51,342 nt of DNA from Armatimonadota bacterium. Lineage in GTDB: Bacteria; Armatimonadota; Fimbriimonadia; Fimbriimonadales; Fimbriimonadaceae. The stretch lies in contig JAIUNY010000023.1 of assembly GCA_020161505.1 (NCBI GenBank), positions 1-51,342 of the forward strand, written 5' to 3'. Below, piece after piece: positions 22,656-30,992 of this stretch. Both the position numbers and the translations under genes were made by a program. Position 1 is the stretch's first letter. Each line of letters begins with the position of its first letter. The notes beneath the pieces are model-generated. The model was given only the letters and a program-made list of their open reading frames with translations, was not told where the DNA came from and searched no databases.

Positions 22656-25379
22656 CTAGTTCGCCGAAGCCATGGCCTGCCGTTGCAAGAACCGGTCGAT
22701 TTGACCATCCATATCGGCCAAATGGATCTTCGTTGTCTCGTCGGTGAGGTTCTTGGAAGCCAGTTGGGCCTTGATCCGCTTGCTCACCTGGCGAATCGTG
22801 ACGCCGACGATGGCGCGTGCGTCGTCGTTGATGGTGCCCCCACTCGCCAGCGAGTGGCTGATGAGCACACCCAGGTAGTACCGCTGCAAGTCGCGGCGCA
22901 GGTCGGCAATCGCCTGATCCTTCCCGATTTCACTGAAGACCTCGGTGGTGATCGATCCGTAGTGCTCGGCAAGCGTGTAGCGATTGGCAGGATTTTGCGT
23001 CTTGAACGCATTCTCCGCGATGGCATCGAGCTTGTCGTAGCTGGTGAGCATCGCGAGGACGAGGCGCTGGTTGGTGCCCATGAACTGCCGAAGCGGCGCG
23101 TTGTAGCTGTCCCCGCCAGCATCCGGATCTTGGCTCATGCCGAACAAGACGTCCTGCGGAAGATCGTTGACGCTGGCGCGGAACACCGTCGGCAGAATCA
23201 TCGCCATGGCCTGGCGTTGCTTGGCCGAGGAAACAGGTCGCAGCGTCGGAACTTCTCCGACATCTCCCTTGAGCTGCCGACGAAACTCGACGCCTCCGAC
23301 CAGCCGGATTGCGGTCATCGCGGCCCGAGATCCGGCCCGCAGAGACCGCAGAAGAAGAGCGTTTCGCCTGGTGTATGACTGCCCATTCTTCGTCGCGTCC
23401 GTGAGCGCATATTGCTTCAGAAGCTCGCTGGCTTGGAGGGACATTTTTGCGTACTCTACAGTGTCACTTCCGAGATCCCAGCGCACCGCGAGGGGGTTGA
23501 TGCCGTCGGCATCATCATCAGTCAGGTAGATCAATCCACGCGATCCGCTGCGCTGAGCGTGACTTTGCAGGAACGGCTTTTCTTCATCCGGCGTGGTGCC
23601 GGGGAAGTCTTTGTAGCCGTAAGCGATCGCCCACTCGTCGTAGACGCCGATCTTGGGGTTGTAGTACTTCGCGTGTCCTTTGAGGACGGCAGCAAGGTTG
23701 AGCGGAGTGTAGTCCATCACCGAAGCGGCCACTGCTTGAGCGTCAATGACGGCTGGATTCGCCAGAGCGGCTCCATCGTGCAGGGTGGAGGCGGCGAAGT
23801 TGTGGCGCAGTCCTAAGCAATGCCCAACCTCGTGGGCGACCAGATCGGCCACGGCAAGCCGCACGAACTCCTTCTCATCCACCGGAACGCCCGCAGCTTT
23901 CATCACCATGAAGGACTCAGATCGGTTCTCGCAGAAGCCCTCCGCGTGGTTGCAACCAACCTTGCGGAAACCTGCCTTGCGCATCGGCTCTTCCACCCTC
24001 TGCCGGAGGATGGTCTGCTCCTGATTCTCATCGAACCACTTGCCGCGTGGTGTGCCCCCTGCGACTTCCTCACGGAACTCGGTGAACATGCTCGCGGGGT
24101 AGTTGGCGTCTACCGTGACGGCGGCATTGAGAATCTCGCCGGTGATCGGGTTCGGACGGAACCAGGCCACTGCGTAGGCTGAGTTCTTGGTCATTGTCCA
24201 GCGGACGACGTTGAATCGGCCGTCGGCGTGGTCGTAGTCCGGAGTGTTGGGAGCATCCTGAACGACGATCGCGTTGCGGTAACCGATTGCTTCGTAGGTT
24301 TTGTTCCAGTAGAGAATGCCATCCCGGACGCCTTGCCGATATTCTTCCGGGATGCTCGGGTCGAGCACCCAGACGATCGGTTTCACCGGCTCGCTCATCG
24401 CGGCGGTGGGATCCTTCTTCTCCAGGTGGAATCGTTGGATCAGGCGCACCGTGCGGTCGGGCTGCTTGAGCTTGGCGACATCAAAGTAGTCGCTCGTAAA
24501 GAAACCGACCCGGGGATCGGCGTAGCGAGGCTGGTAGCCCCGGTCTCGGTCGAACCAGAAGTTGAAGCTGAGAGTGAGGGGGAGGCTTCGGCCATCCGCC
24601 AGCGGCGGGCCGGACGATCCGAAGAGCGCGGCGAGCAGGGAGCCCAGATCATCGTCACCGCCAGCTTGACTCTTGCGGAAGTGCACTCTCGTGCGAATCA
24701 CCGCGTTCTCGGGGAAGGCTCGGATGCTGGCGATGTCGGAGTTGGCACTGTCGGGCATGAAGCCGGGGCCACCCATCATGCTCACGACTTGGTTCAAGCC
24801 ATAGAGGTTTCCATCGAACAATCGGGTGACATTGACGAGCAGCTTTTTGCGCGCGGTGTCTTTGGCTTCGATTTTGAAGTTGCCGAGAATCGCCTCGGGG
24901 AAGGATCGCGAACTGCTGAGTGCGAGGGGATCACTGGCGGGCCAGCGGTAGTCCAGGTTTGGACGCATCAGGCGGAGTTCATCTTCGGCACCCCGGTCGA
25001 AGCGGAAAACATCCACTCCGTCGTAGCCCAGGGGATCGCCTGCTTGGAGTCCATCCGTGCCCACCCCGGTGGAGATGGTGGGTTGAACGAAGAAGATTTT
25101 TCCAAGCTGAGCTTCATCGAGCTCCATCAGAATCTCCTTCTTTCGCCGGTACAGGGTGACCTCGCCGGAAGTTTTTTCCAGACCCTCGATGGCTTTGGCG
25201 AACTTCTCCGCCTCCTTTTCTCCCTCGGTTTTCTCTGGAGTCGCTGGCTTAGCGGGAGGTGTCTGGGGCGCGGCGGATGCTGGAGGGGGCGCGTCGTCCT
25301 CCTCATCTTGCCGAGCAAAAGCCGGCGACGGGGCCACCATGACGGCGGCGAGAGCCAAAGTGATCCACAAGCTCTTCAT
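22656..25379 (-). CDS. Secreted zinc-dependent metalloprotease (DUF5117/DUF5118/DUF4953 type)
   Basis: 907 residues. MKSLWITLALAAVMVAPSPAFA is a clear signal peptide, followed by an Ala/Pro-rich acidic linker. HEVGHCLGLRHNF at about residue 515 is the metzincin-type HExxHxxGxxH zinc site. The preceding PDYDHADGRFNVVRWTMTKNS and the later VMDYTPLNLA, with the Met after the zinc site, fit the DUF4953 catalytic domain; the N-terminal region (KIFFVQPTISTGVG...) matches DUF5117/5118. Members are large outer-surface or secreted proteases of Bacteroidetes, Armatimonadetes and others; the substrate is unknown. Monocistronic or the first gene of a pair with the gene at 21649. Confidence 0.85.
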   Translation of the reverse strand: MKSLWITLALAAVMVAPSPAFARQDEEDDAPPPASAAPQTPPAKPATPEKTEGEKEAEKFAKAIEGLEKTSGEVTLYRRKKEILMELDEAQLGKIFFVQPTISTGVGTDGLQAGDPLGYDGVDVFRFDRGAEDELRLMRPNLDYRWPASDPLALSSSRSFPEAILGNFKIEAKDTARKKLLVNVTRLFDGNLYGLNQVVSMMGGPGFMPDSANSDIASIRAFPENAVIRTRVHFRKSQAGGDDDLGSLLAALFGSSGPPLADGRSLPLTLSFNFWFDRDRGYQPRYADPRVGFFTSDYFDVAKLKQPDRTVRLIQRFHLEKKDPTAAMSEPVKPIVWVLDPSIPEEYRQGVRDGILYWNKTYEAIGYRNAIVVQDAPNTPDYDHADGRFNVVRWTMTKNSAYAVAWFRPNPITGEILNAAVTVDANYPASMFTEFREEVAGGTPRGKWFDENQEQTILRQRVEEPMRKAGFRKVGCNHAEGFCENRSESFMVMKAAGVPVDEKEFVRLAVADLVAHEVGHCLGLRHNFAASTLHDGAALANPAVIDAQAVAASVMDYTPLNLAAVLKGHAKYYNPKIGVYDEWAIAYGYKDFPGTTPDEEKPFLQSHAQRSGSRGLIYLTDDDADGINPLAVRWDLGSDTVEYAKMSLQASELLKQYALTDATKNGQSYTRRNALLLRSLRAGSRAAMTAIRLVGGVEFRRQLKGDVGEVPTLRPVSSAKQRQAMAMILPTVFRASVNDLPQDVLFGMSQDPDAGGDSYNAPLRQFMGTNQRLVLAMLTSYDKLDAIAENAFKTQNPANRYTLAEHYGSITTEVFSEIGKDQAIADLRRDLQRYYLGVLISHSLASGGTINDDARAIVGVTIRQVSKRIKAQLASKNLTDETTKIHLADMDGQIDRFLQRQAMASAN

Positions 25380-25463
25380 AAAATCCTCGCCAGTTTAACC
25401 ACAGGAAACGCGCGTGGGGTTCCTCAATCGTGGAAAGTTCAGCGGAATCGCGGGTTCAGATGC

Positions 25464-25499
25464 AAAAAAGGCGATCTCCGTAAGGAAATCGCCTCTTTT
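25464..25499 (-). terminator. Terminator of tatA
   Basis: On the minus strand GGCGATTTCC-TTAC-GGAGATCGCC, with one imperfect pair, is followed directly by TTTTTT; it begins 18 bases after the tatA stop. The plus strand also ends in CTTTTG, so it may work in both directions. Confidence 0.8.
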
Positions 25500-25517
25500 G
25501 CGAGCAATCAGGAGTGG

Positions 25518-25748
25518 TCAGCTGCTCTTCGCGGTGCCCTTGTCATCGTCTTCGGGCATGGTGGTGGCTTCTTTGAACGCGGTCTTGCCTTCGGACAGAC
25601 CCTTTTGGAACTCGCCTGCACCCCGACCGAGACCACGCATCAGCTGCGGGATCTTTGAACCGCCAAAGATCAGCAGAATCAAGAAGCCGATGATCAGCAG
25701 TTCCTGGTTGCCCAGAAAGGCGGTGCTATTGAGAATCGCGTTCAACAT
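25518..25748 (-). CDS. tatA: Twin-arginine translocase subunit TatA
   Basis: 76 residues. One N-terminal membrane helix (QELLIIGFLILLIFGG), the hinge FGGSKIPQLMRGLG and an amphipathic helix (GRGAGEFQKGLSEGKTAF) followed by an acidic tail are exactly the TatA layout. TatA multimers form the pore that exports folded proteins; TatC is not in the window. The gene is alone, with a TATAAT box upstream and a strong terminator downstream. TatA versus TatE/TatB cannot be fully separated, but the short length favours TatA. Confidence 0.92.
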   Translation of the reverse strand: MLNAILNSTAFLGNQELLIIGFLILLIFGGSKIPQLMRGLGRGAGEFQKGLSEGKTAFKEATTMPEDDDKGTAKSS

Positions 25749-25762
25749 AAGTTTCTGATCCT

Positions 25763-25768
25763 ATTATA
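25763..25768 (-). promoter_or_regulatory. Consensus -10 box of tatA
   Basis: TATAAT on the minus strand, 14 bases before the ATG at 25748, with AGGAT between serving as a weak ribosome site. No good -35 hexamer was found at 16-18 bases. Confidence 0.5.
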
Positions 25769-25824
25769 CGACCAATGTCCTTGAAAGAAGACGGCTAGAG
25801 TCCCCGATTGTTCAGCGGTGGAGC

Positions 25825-26511
25825 CTACTCGCCCGAGGGAGCCGGGGTCGAGCCACCACTACTGGAACTGGAGCGAGAGCCCGGGTTGAACTCGATGCGC
25901 TGCTTGGTGCTCTTCTTACCGTTTTGGAATTCAACCTCGCCATCGGCGTAGGCGACATTCCATCCCCGCGATTCGCCCATCATCTTTGGCGAGTCTTTGG
26001 GATCCAGCTTCTCGAAGGGTCGGGCGGCATTGATTCCGCCTTCTTTAGCTTCAAAGAACAAGATGGTCTGGTCGGGTTTGGCGATGTCGGCGAGCTTCTT
26101 CCCGGCGATTTCCGAGTTGTAAACCAGGTAGGTCTTGGGATTCTCGGTGCTGCAGAGGAGCTCCTTCGAGATATCCTGCGGGCTCATCATGCCGCCCATG
26201 CCTGGCACATCCTTCACCTCTTCAGTGATCTTCTTGGCTTCACGGTTGTAAATCTCCGTGATGTCGGTCTGCCAAGTTGCGGCGGCAGGGAAGGCACCCT
26301 TTTCCTTTTCGTATTCCAGCAGCGCATTTTGGGCGATCGACATCGTCATCATGCAGGGCATCACGCCTCCGACTTGCCGGAACACTGTCGTGGCCATGGC
26401 ACCGAATCCGATGACGGCGATGCAGCAAAAAGCACCGAGGGCCACGAAGACCCAGACGAGGGGATTCGTCCCTTTCTTCTGAGGCGCATAAGGCGGCGGC
26501 GTATAGCTCAT
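25825..26511 (-). CDS. Pseudopilin-like membrane-anchored protein
   Basis: 228 residues. A short Pro-rich cytoplasmic start (MSYTPPPYAPQKKGTNP) is followed by one membrane helix (LVWVFVALGAFCCIAVIGFGAMA) and an extracytoplasmic domain with YEKEKGAFPAAATWQTDI, DQTILFFEA and GWNVAYADGEVEF. The last two motifs echo the C-terminus of DUF1559/pseudopilin-like proteins ('nVaFaDGHV'), but the classic GFTLIE N-terminus is missing. The tail is Ser/Gly-rich. CATAAT lies six bases before the ATG, so the mRNA may be nearly leaderless. Function unknown. It is divergent from selA. Confidence 0.55.
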   Translation of the reverse strand: MSYTPPPYAPQKKGTNPLVWVFVALGAFCCIAVIGFGAMATTVFRQVGGVMPCMMTMSIAQNALLEYEKEKGAFPAAATWQTDITEIYNREAKKITEEVKDVPGMGGMMSPQDISKELLCSTENPKTYLVYNSEIAGKKLADIAKPDQTILFFEAKEGGINAARPFEKLDPKDSPKMMGESRGWNVAYADGEVEFQNGKKSTKQRIEFNPGSRSSSSSGGSTPAPSGE

Positions 26512-26550
26512 ACGTTCATTATGTACGGGAGTCAGATAGACTAGGATTCA

Positions 26551-27888
26551 GTGAGTTCCGATCCGACCCAATCTGGCCCACGGCCGCCGAGCGTGGACGC
26601 CCTTGCGCGATCCCTGGACTCTGAGATTCCCGAGAGGATTCGTCTCCGAGCGGCACGGCAAACGTTGGCCGACGGGCGCGCCACGGGAGACTGGGCGAAG
26701 TCGGGGGACGAGTGGGTGGAACTGGCCTCCTCGAGAGCGCGTCACCTGGCAAAGCCGCGGCTCTCTCCCGTCATCAACGGGACGGGAATCATCCTCCACA
26801 CGGGCCTGGGGCGAGCCAGACTCGCGGATGCAGCGGTGGATGCCGTGCGTGCCATGGCGGGGTCGCATGCCGATGTGGAGGTTGACCGGGACACGGGGCA
26901 GAGGGGGGATCGGCAACTGGTGGTGCGGTGGCTTCTGCAAGAGCTCACGGGCGCGGCATCTAGTCTCGTCGTGAACAATTGCGCCGCTGCGACCATGCTT
27001 TCGCTCGCCGCGCTGGCTCCTGGGCGTCCGGTGATTCTTTCCCGGGGAGAAATGGTCGAGATCGGAGGGGCCTTCCGAATGCCGGAAATTGTCTCCGGAA
27101 GTGGATGTCAACTCGTCGAGGTGGGCTGCACGAACAAGACGCATCTCCGTGACTATGAGGAGGCGATGGACGTGGCGGGCGAGCCGGGGGTCATTCTCCG
27201 GTGTCATCAGAGCAACTTTGTCCAGGAAGGGTTTGTTTCTCGCCCTTCCACCACCGAGCTCGTGAGCCTGGCCCAGAAGTCGGGCTGGGTGTTCGTGGAC
27301 GACCTGGGAAGCGGGTGTTTGGTGGATACAACGCGGTACGGACTGCCGAAAGAGCGCACGTTGCGCGAAGCTCTTGCGGAAGGAGCCGATCTCGTTCTTG
27401 CGAGCGGGGACAAGCTCCTCGGAGGGCCGCAATCGGGGTTGATTCTGGGGCGTGAGGACTTAGTCTCGAAGTGCGCCAAGCATCCTCTGGCTCGGGCGAC
27501 GCGCATTGACAAACTGGATCTCGCCGCGCTCGAAGCGACGTTGCGCTTGTATCTGGAGGCCAAAGAGGCGGAGATTCCGACTTGGTGGGCATGCGGGCGG
27601 TCTTTGGGCGAACTGATCGACGCTTGCGAGCAGTTGGCACGCGCTTGGGGTGGAGAATCGCGGATTGAGCCAGGGCACTCTGAACTCGGAGGGGGATCAC
27701 TCCCCACGGCGGGGATCCCGACGATGCGCATCGGCTTGATCGGCAAAGCCACTGCCATCTACGAGCAGCTCTGGGACGCCGGACTCCTGTCCCGCATCGA
27801 ATCCGGTACCGTATGGATCGACCCCCGGGCGATTTCTGATGACGAGATGCCTCGTGTGCAGGCGATCCTGGGGAGTATCCAGCCATGA
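26551..27888 (+). CDS. selA: L-seryl-tRNA(Sec) selenium transferase
   Basis: 445 residues, PLP enzyme converting Ser-tRNA(Sec) to Sec-tRNA(Sec). The N-terminal PPSVDALARSLD is the tRNA-binding domain start; VINGTGIILHTGLGRA, DRDTGQRGDR, HQSNFVQEGF, FVDDLGSGCLVD and SGDKLLGGPQSG (PLP lysine K288) are SelA signatures, and SELGGGSLPT is near the end. The start is GTG with AGGA four bases upstream. selB and the Sec tRNA gene are not in the window, so whether selenocysteine is used cannot be confirmed. It overlaps the next gene by ATGA. Confidence 0.92.
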   Translation: MSSDPTQSGPRPPSVDALARSLDSEIPERIRLRAARQTLADGRATGDWAKSGDEWVELASSRARHLAKPRLSPVINGTGIILHTGLGRARLADAAVDAVRAMAGSHADVEVDRDTGQRGDRQLVVRWLLQELTGAASSLVVNNCAAATMLSLAALAPGRPVILSRGEMVEIGGAFRMPEIVSGSGCQLVEVGCTNKTHLRDYEEAMDVAGEPGVILRCHQSNFVQEGFVSRPSTTELVSLAQKSGWVFVDDLGSGCLVDTTRYGLPKERTLREALAEGADLVLASGDKLLGGPQSGLILGREDLVSKCAKHPLARATRIDKLDLAALEATLRLYLEAKEAEIPTWWACGRSLGELIDACEQLARAWGGESRIEPGHSELGGGSLPTAGIPTMRIGLIGKATAIYEQLWDAGLLSRIESGTVWIDPRAISDDEMPRVQAILGSIQP

Positions 27889-28319
27889 GTCAACCCGATA
27901 TCTCTGAAGCCATCCGTCAGTGGCGCGCCCTTGTGCCGAACCCCGATCCCGTGCGCAAGCGGTTCGATCTCATCATGTCGGTGATGGATGCGATGGGGGA
28001 AGATTTCGGGCTGGACTCTGATGATGCCTGGGATTTGTGGCGCGGATTTGTGCTCCTGATGGAGGGTCTTCCCGCGCAAGATTTGCCTCAAAGCGAGGCG
28101 ATCAAGACTTGGGTAGCCCAGCATTTGACGGGAGATCAGGACGATCTAATGGATGCTCACGAAGCGGCGATCATGCTCGCCAGTCTTGTGCTCGAGGAGC
28201 GGGCCACCCCCGAAGAAGCTCTGGAACGGATGCAGAGCTCCGAGGTTTTGCCCTTCCGCGAAGAGGTGATGGCCTCGCTGATCACCTTTGCTGCGACCCA
28301 CGAGTTTGAGTCGAAATGA
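27885..28319 (+). CDS. Unknown acidic helical protein in the selA operon
   Basis: 144 residues, not recognised. It is acidic and rich in helix-forming residues, e.g. DDAWDLWRGFVLLMEG and DAHEAAIMLASLVLEERATPEEAL; no signal peptide or membrane segment. The ATG overlaps the selA stop (ATGA) and its own stop overlaps the next start (ATGA), so the three genes are translationally coupled. Both small genes downstream of selA have similar size and character and contain a short 'W.F...' segment (LWRGFVLLMEG here, AWRFWMVIGEVG in the next), hinting at duplication. Confidence 0.65.
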   Translation: MSQPDISEAIRQWRALVPNPDPVRKRFDLIMSVMDAMGEDFGLDSDDAWDLWRGFVLLMEGLPAQDLPQSEAIKTWVAQHLTGDQDDLMDAHEAAIMLASLVLEERATPEEALERMQSSEVLPFREEVMASLITFAATHEFESK

Positions 28320-28771
28320 CCCCGGATTCGCGCATTTCGATCAACGACCTGCTGCGTGACCTCATGCGGCACGGTGAGGTGAAGGTTGCTGGACTCACGG
28401 CGAGGATCGACCGACTCAGCGTCTGGGCCGTGTCGGTCGGTGCGGAGCTTGGGGTGAGCGAGGAAGATCTCTTTGCCTGGCGATTTTGGATGGTCATCGG
28501 GGAAGTCGGGCAAGTGATTGACCTGACCGAGAATCTCTCCCAGAACGGCGAATGGCCGAATCCCTCTGTTACAGAAAGCCACAACTACCAATTCGCAGCA
28601 ATTCTTGCCGAGGCAAGCGAACGAGCATTTCTTGCCGGGTTGCGTGGGGAAGCGGCAATGAATGCCGTTCTGCGCGAATGCGATCGCCTTGTCCCGGAGG
28701 AGCCGAGAGCCGCCTATGCCAGGATCGCGCTTCAGATTTCGCCGCTGGAACTGCCTGACCAATCCTCGTAG
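28316..28771 (+). CDS. Unknown helical protein, third gene of the selA operon
   Basis: 151 residues, not recognised. Predicted mostly helical: ISINDLLRDLMRHGEVKVAG, LSVWAVSVGAELGVSEEDLFAWRFW, then AAILAEASERAFLAGLRGEAAM. It has no export or membrane features. It begins in the stop of the previous gene (ATGA). Its last 40 bases overlap the end of the convergent FAD-enzyme gene. It might act together with the 144-residue protein before it; a role in selenium metabolism is only suggested by position. Confidence 0.6.
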   Translation: MTPDSRISINDLLRDLMRHGEVKVAGLTARIDRLSVWAVSVGAELGVSEEDLFAWRFWMVIGEVGQVIDLTENLSQNGEWPNPSVTESHNYQFAAILAEASERAFLAGLRGEAAMNAVLRECDRLVPEEPRAAYARIALQISPLELPDQSS

Positions 28772-29997
28772 GCAGTCTCGCCCGCGACAAATCCCGTCGC
28801 CCAGGCCGCTTGAAGGTTGTAGCCCCCGACCGGTCCAGCGATGTCCATGATTTCGCCACACAGGTAGAGGCCGGGGCACTTGAGCGAGCGCATAGAATGG
28901 GGATCGACTTCGTCGAGGGGAACGCCCCCGGCGACCACTTCACCCTTTGCCAGGATCACTTTGGCAACCTCGCCGAGGCTCCATCCCTTGATCTGCTCGG
29001 CGAGTTTGTGAATCTGCTTCTTGCTGAGTTGCTGGCACTTTGTCCCGGGTTCGACTCCCGCTTGCTCCAGAAACGGATCGACGAGCCGCTGGGGCAAAAG
29101 GTCGGCGATGATGGCATCGATTTGGCGGTTAGGATTCTTGGTCTTGTAGTTCACGAGGTCGGCATCGACTCGGTCGAACTTGTGGTCAGGGAGGAGATCC
29201 ACTTCCACCGTTGCGATGCCCTCGCCCCACTGCTCGGCAATCACCCGGCTGATGCCCAGCGTGCAAGGCCCGGAGATTCCGTGGTGAGTAAAGAGCATGT
29301 CCCCGCGCCACTTGGCCGATTCCTTTCCGTTCAGCCGGCTCCGGAGGACGATGTCTCGCAGGGCCACGCCCGCCCAATCTTTGATCGACTTGAGCCTCAG
29401 ATCCATCGGCGCAAGGGCGGCTTTGATCGGAACTAGGCCGTGACCTAGTTGAGATGTCCAGGGCCAGCCATCTCCGGTGGTTCCGCTGCGAGGATAGCTA
29501 CTGCCGCCCGTACAGAGGATCACATGGTGCGTTGGAATCAACTCAGTCTCCGTGCGCACACCTTCAATCCGCCCGCCGGGAGCCACGATTTCTCTCACCG
29601 GAGACTCGAGCTTGATGATCACGCCCTCCTCTTCAAGATAGGTGCGCAGGATCGCGACGACATCCTTTGAAGTCTGATCGACGGGGAAGATGCGACCATC
29701 CTCGCGGGTGTACACCCGGAGCCCGCGATCCGTGAGCATCTCGATGATCCTCGTGTTCAGGAATCGGTAACAGGCAGGCCGGATAAACCGGGCTTCGTTT
29801 GGTCGGAAGGCTTTCAGAACGCTTTCGATTGGGCCATCGTGAGTGATATTGCACTTGCCTCCGCCCGAGATCAGAATCTTGGTGCCGATCCGGTCGGTTT
29901 TCTCGACAAGGATGACCTTGGCTCCCATCTGAGCCGCGCGCCAGCCGGCGATGATTCCTGCTGCACCAGCCCCGATCACGACAATCGGGTGCTTCAC
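28732..29997 (-). CDS. HI0933/YhiN-family FAD-dependent oxidoreductase
   Basis: 421 residues. It opens with the FAD-binding motif VVIGAGAAGIIAGWRAAQMG, then LVEKTDRIGTKILISGGGKCNITHDG, the family signature of HI0933-like flavoproteins ('GrKilisGgGrCN.tn'). ILCTGGSSYPRSGTTGDGW and CGEIMDIAGPVGGYNLQAAWATG, where the flavin's C-terminal contacts lie, are also present. The substrate is unknown; some relatives are annotated as aminoacetone oxidase. The start is GTG at 29997, overlapping the ribokinase stop by four bases (GTGA); the open frame continues upstream over ribokinase but is not coding there. Confidence 0.88.
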   Translation of the reverse strand: MKHPIVVIGAGAAGIIAGWRAAQMGAKVILVEKTDRIGTKILISGGGKCNITHDGPIESVLKAFRPNEARFIRPACYRFLNTRIIEMLTDRGLRVYTREDGRIFPVDQTSKDVVAILRTYLEEEGVIIKLESPVREIVAPGGRIEGVRTETELIPTHHVILCTGGSSYPRSGTTGDGWPWTSQLGHGLVPIKAALAPMDLRLKSIKDWAGVALRDIVLRSRLNGKESAKWRGDMLFTHHGISGPCTLGISRVIAEQWGEGIATVEVDLLPDHKFDRVDADLVNYKTKNPNRQIDAIIADLLPQRLVDPFLEQAGVEPGTKCQQLSKKQIHKLAEQIKGWSLGEVAKVILAKGEVVAGGVPLDEVDPHSMRSLKCPGLYLCGEIMDIAGPVGGYNLQAAWATGFVAGETAYEDWSGSSSGEI

Positions 29998-30932
29998 CAG
30001 GCCACCTCGACGCTCTCCCAAGGTCCAGATTGGCCCTGGGTTTTGGCAAACTCGACGACTTCGGCGAAGCTCGGAATGCTCGCCATCGCACCTGGCTTCG
30101 TGACGCTGAGTGAGGCGGCGAGAATTGCGAACTTCACTGATGCGATAAAGCTCCACTCGTGCGCGAGTCCGGCGAGCAGTCCTCCGTTGAAGACATCCCC
30201 GGCTCCCGTTGTGTCGGCGGCTTTGACGCTGGGAGCATGGAAGACGTGAGACATCTGGCGATTCGCGTAGAAGCACCCGCGATCGCCGAGCGTGATGACA
30301 ACATGCTCCGCTCCATGAGCCATCAGCCGATTCGCGGCGATCTGGGCGGAGGTGTCATCGCTCGGAACGACTCCCGTGAGGGCTTCGACCTCCGATTCGT
30401 TGGGGGTCAAGGCCCAGGTGTGATCGAGGATCACTTGCGGGATTTCTCGTGGTGGCGCAGGGTTGAGAATCAGGCGTCCGGCGTGTCCGCAAGCATGGAT
30501 CACCTCGTTCGGAACCTCAAGCTGGCAGAGAATCAGGTCGTCTTCCTGGATTCCTGCCTCGGTGATGTCGCTTGCTGTGAGGTGCCCGTTTGAGCCCACG
30601 TAGACCGCGATTTGATTCTGCCCCGTGGCATCGACGCAGATGTTCGCCTGCCCAGTGGAGGCCTCACTGGTTTGGCGAATCCAGTCCGTCGGCATGCCGA
30701 GATCTCGGTAGGCGGTCAGGAACATCTCGCCTGCTTCATCATGCCCCAGGCATTCAATCAGCCGGACATCTGCCCCGAGCTTGTGGGCGGCTACCGCTTG
30801 GTTGCTGCCCTTGCCACCCAGGAAAAGGTTGACCGCGCTCGCGAGGCTCGAAGAACCTGGTCTGGGCATGTGATCGACACTGAAAACCGTGTCCAAAACC
30901 GCGCTGCCAATCACCCAAACTGTTCGACTCAT
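29994..30932 (-). CDS. rbsK: Ribokinase (PfkB family)
   Basis: 312 residues. PfkB sugar kinase that phosphorylates ribose at O5. NLFLGGKGSNQAVAAHKLGA is the PfkB signature 1 with the GGKGxNQA loop; DTTGAGDVFNGG is signature 2 with the catalytic aspartate in GAGD; TPNESEVEALTG and VVITLGDRGCF are typical ribokinase strands. Length is right for RbsK. No ribose transporter or isomerase is adjacent, so the source of ribose (perhaps nucleosides) is unclear, and another sugar substrate is possible. It is divergent from the symporter gene at 30993. Confidence 0.88.
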   Translation of the reverse strand: MSRTVWVIGSAVLDTVFSVDHMPRPGSSSLASAVNLFLGGKGSNQAVAAHKLGADVRLIECLGHDEAGEMFLTAYRDLGMPTDWIRQTSEASTGQANICVDATGQNQIAVYVGSNGHLTASDITEAGIQEDDLILCQLEVPNEVIHACGHAGRLILNPAPPREIPQVILDHTWALTPNESEVEALTGVVPSDDTSAQIAANRLMAHGAEHVVITLGDRGCFYANRQMSHVFHAPSVKAADTTGAGDVFNGGLLAGLAHEWSFIASVKFAILAASLSVTKPGAMASIPSFAEVVEFAKTQGQSGPWESVEVAW

Positions 30933-30992
30933 GCCTTGCTCTTACTTTAGCACTTGTGTCTTGCGGGGCTCGGATCGGGAATACTGGCCCCC

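Noticed and set aside
26551-28771. A selenocysteine-encoding UGA within the window
   Set aside because: No gene here shows a conserved frame continuing past a TGA, and MsrA has an ordinary cysteine in its active site.
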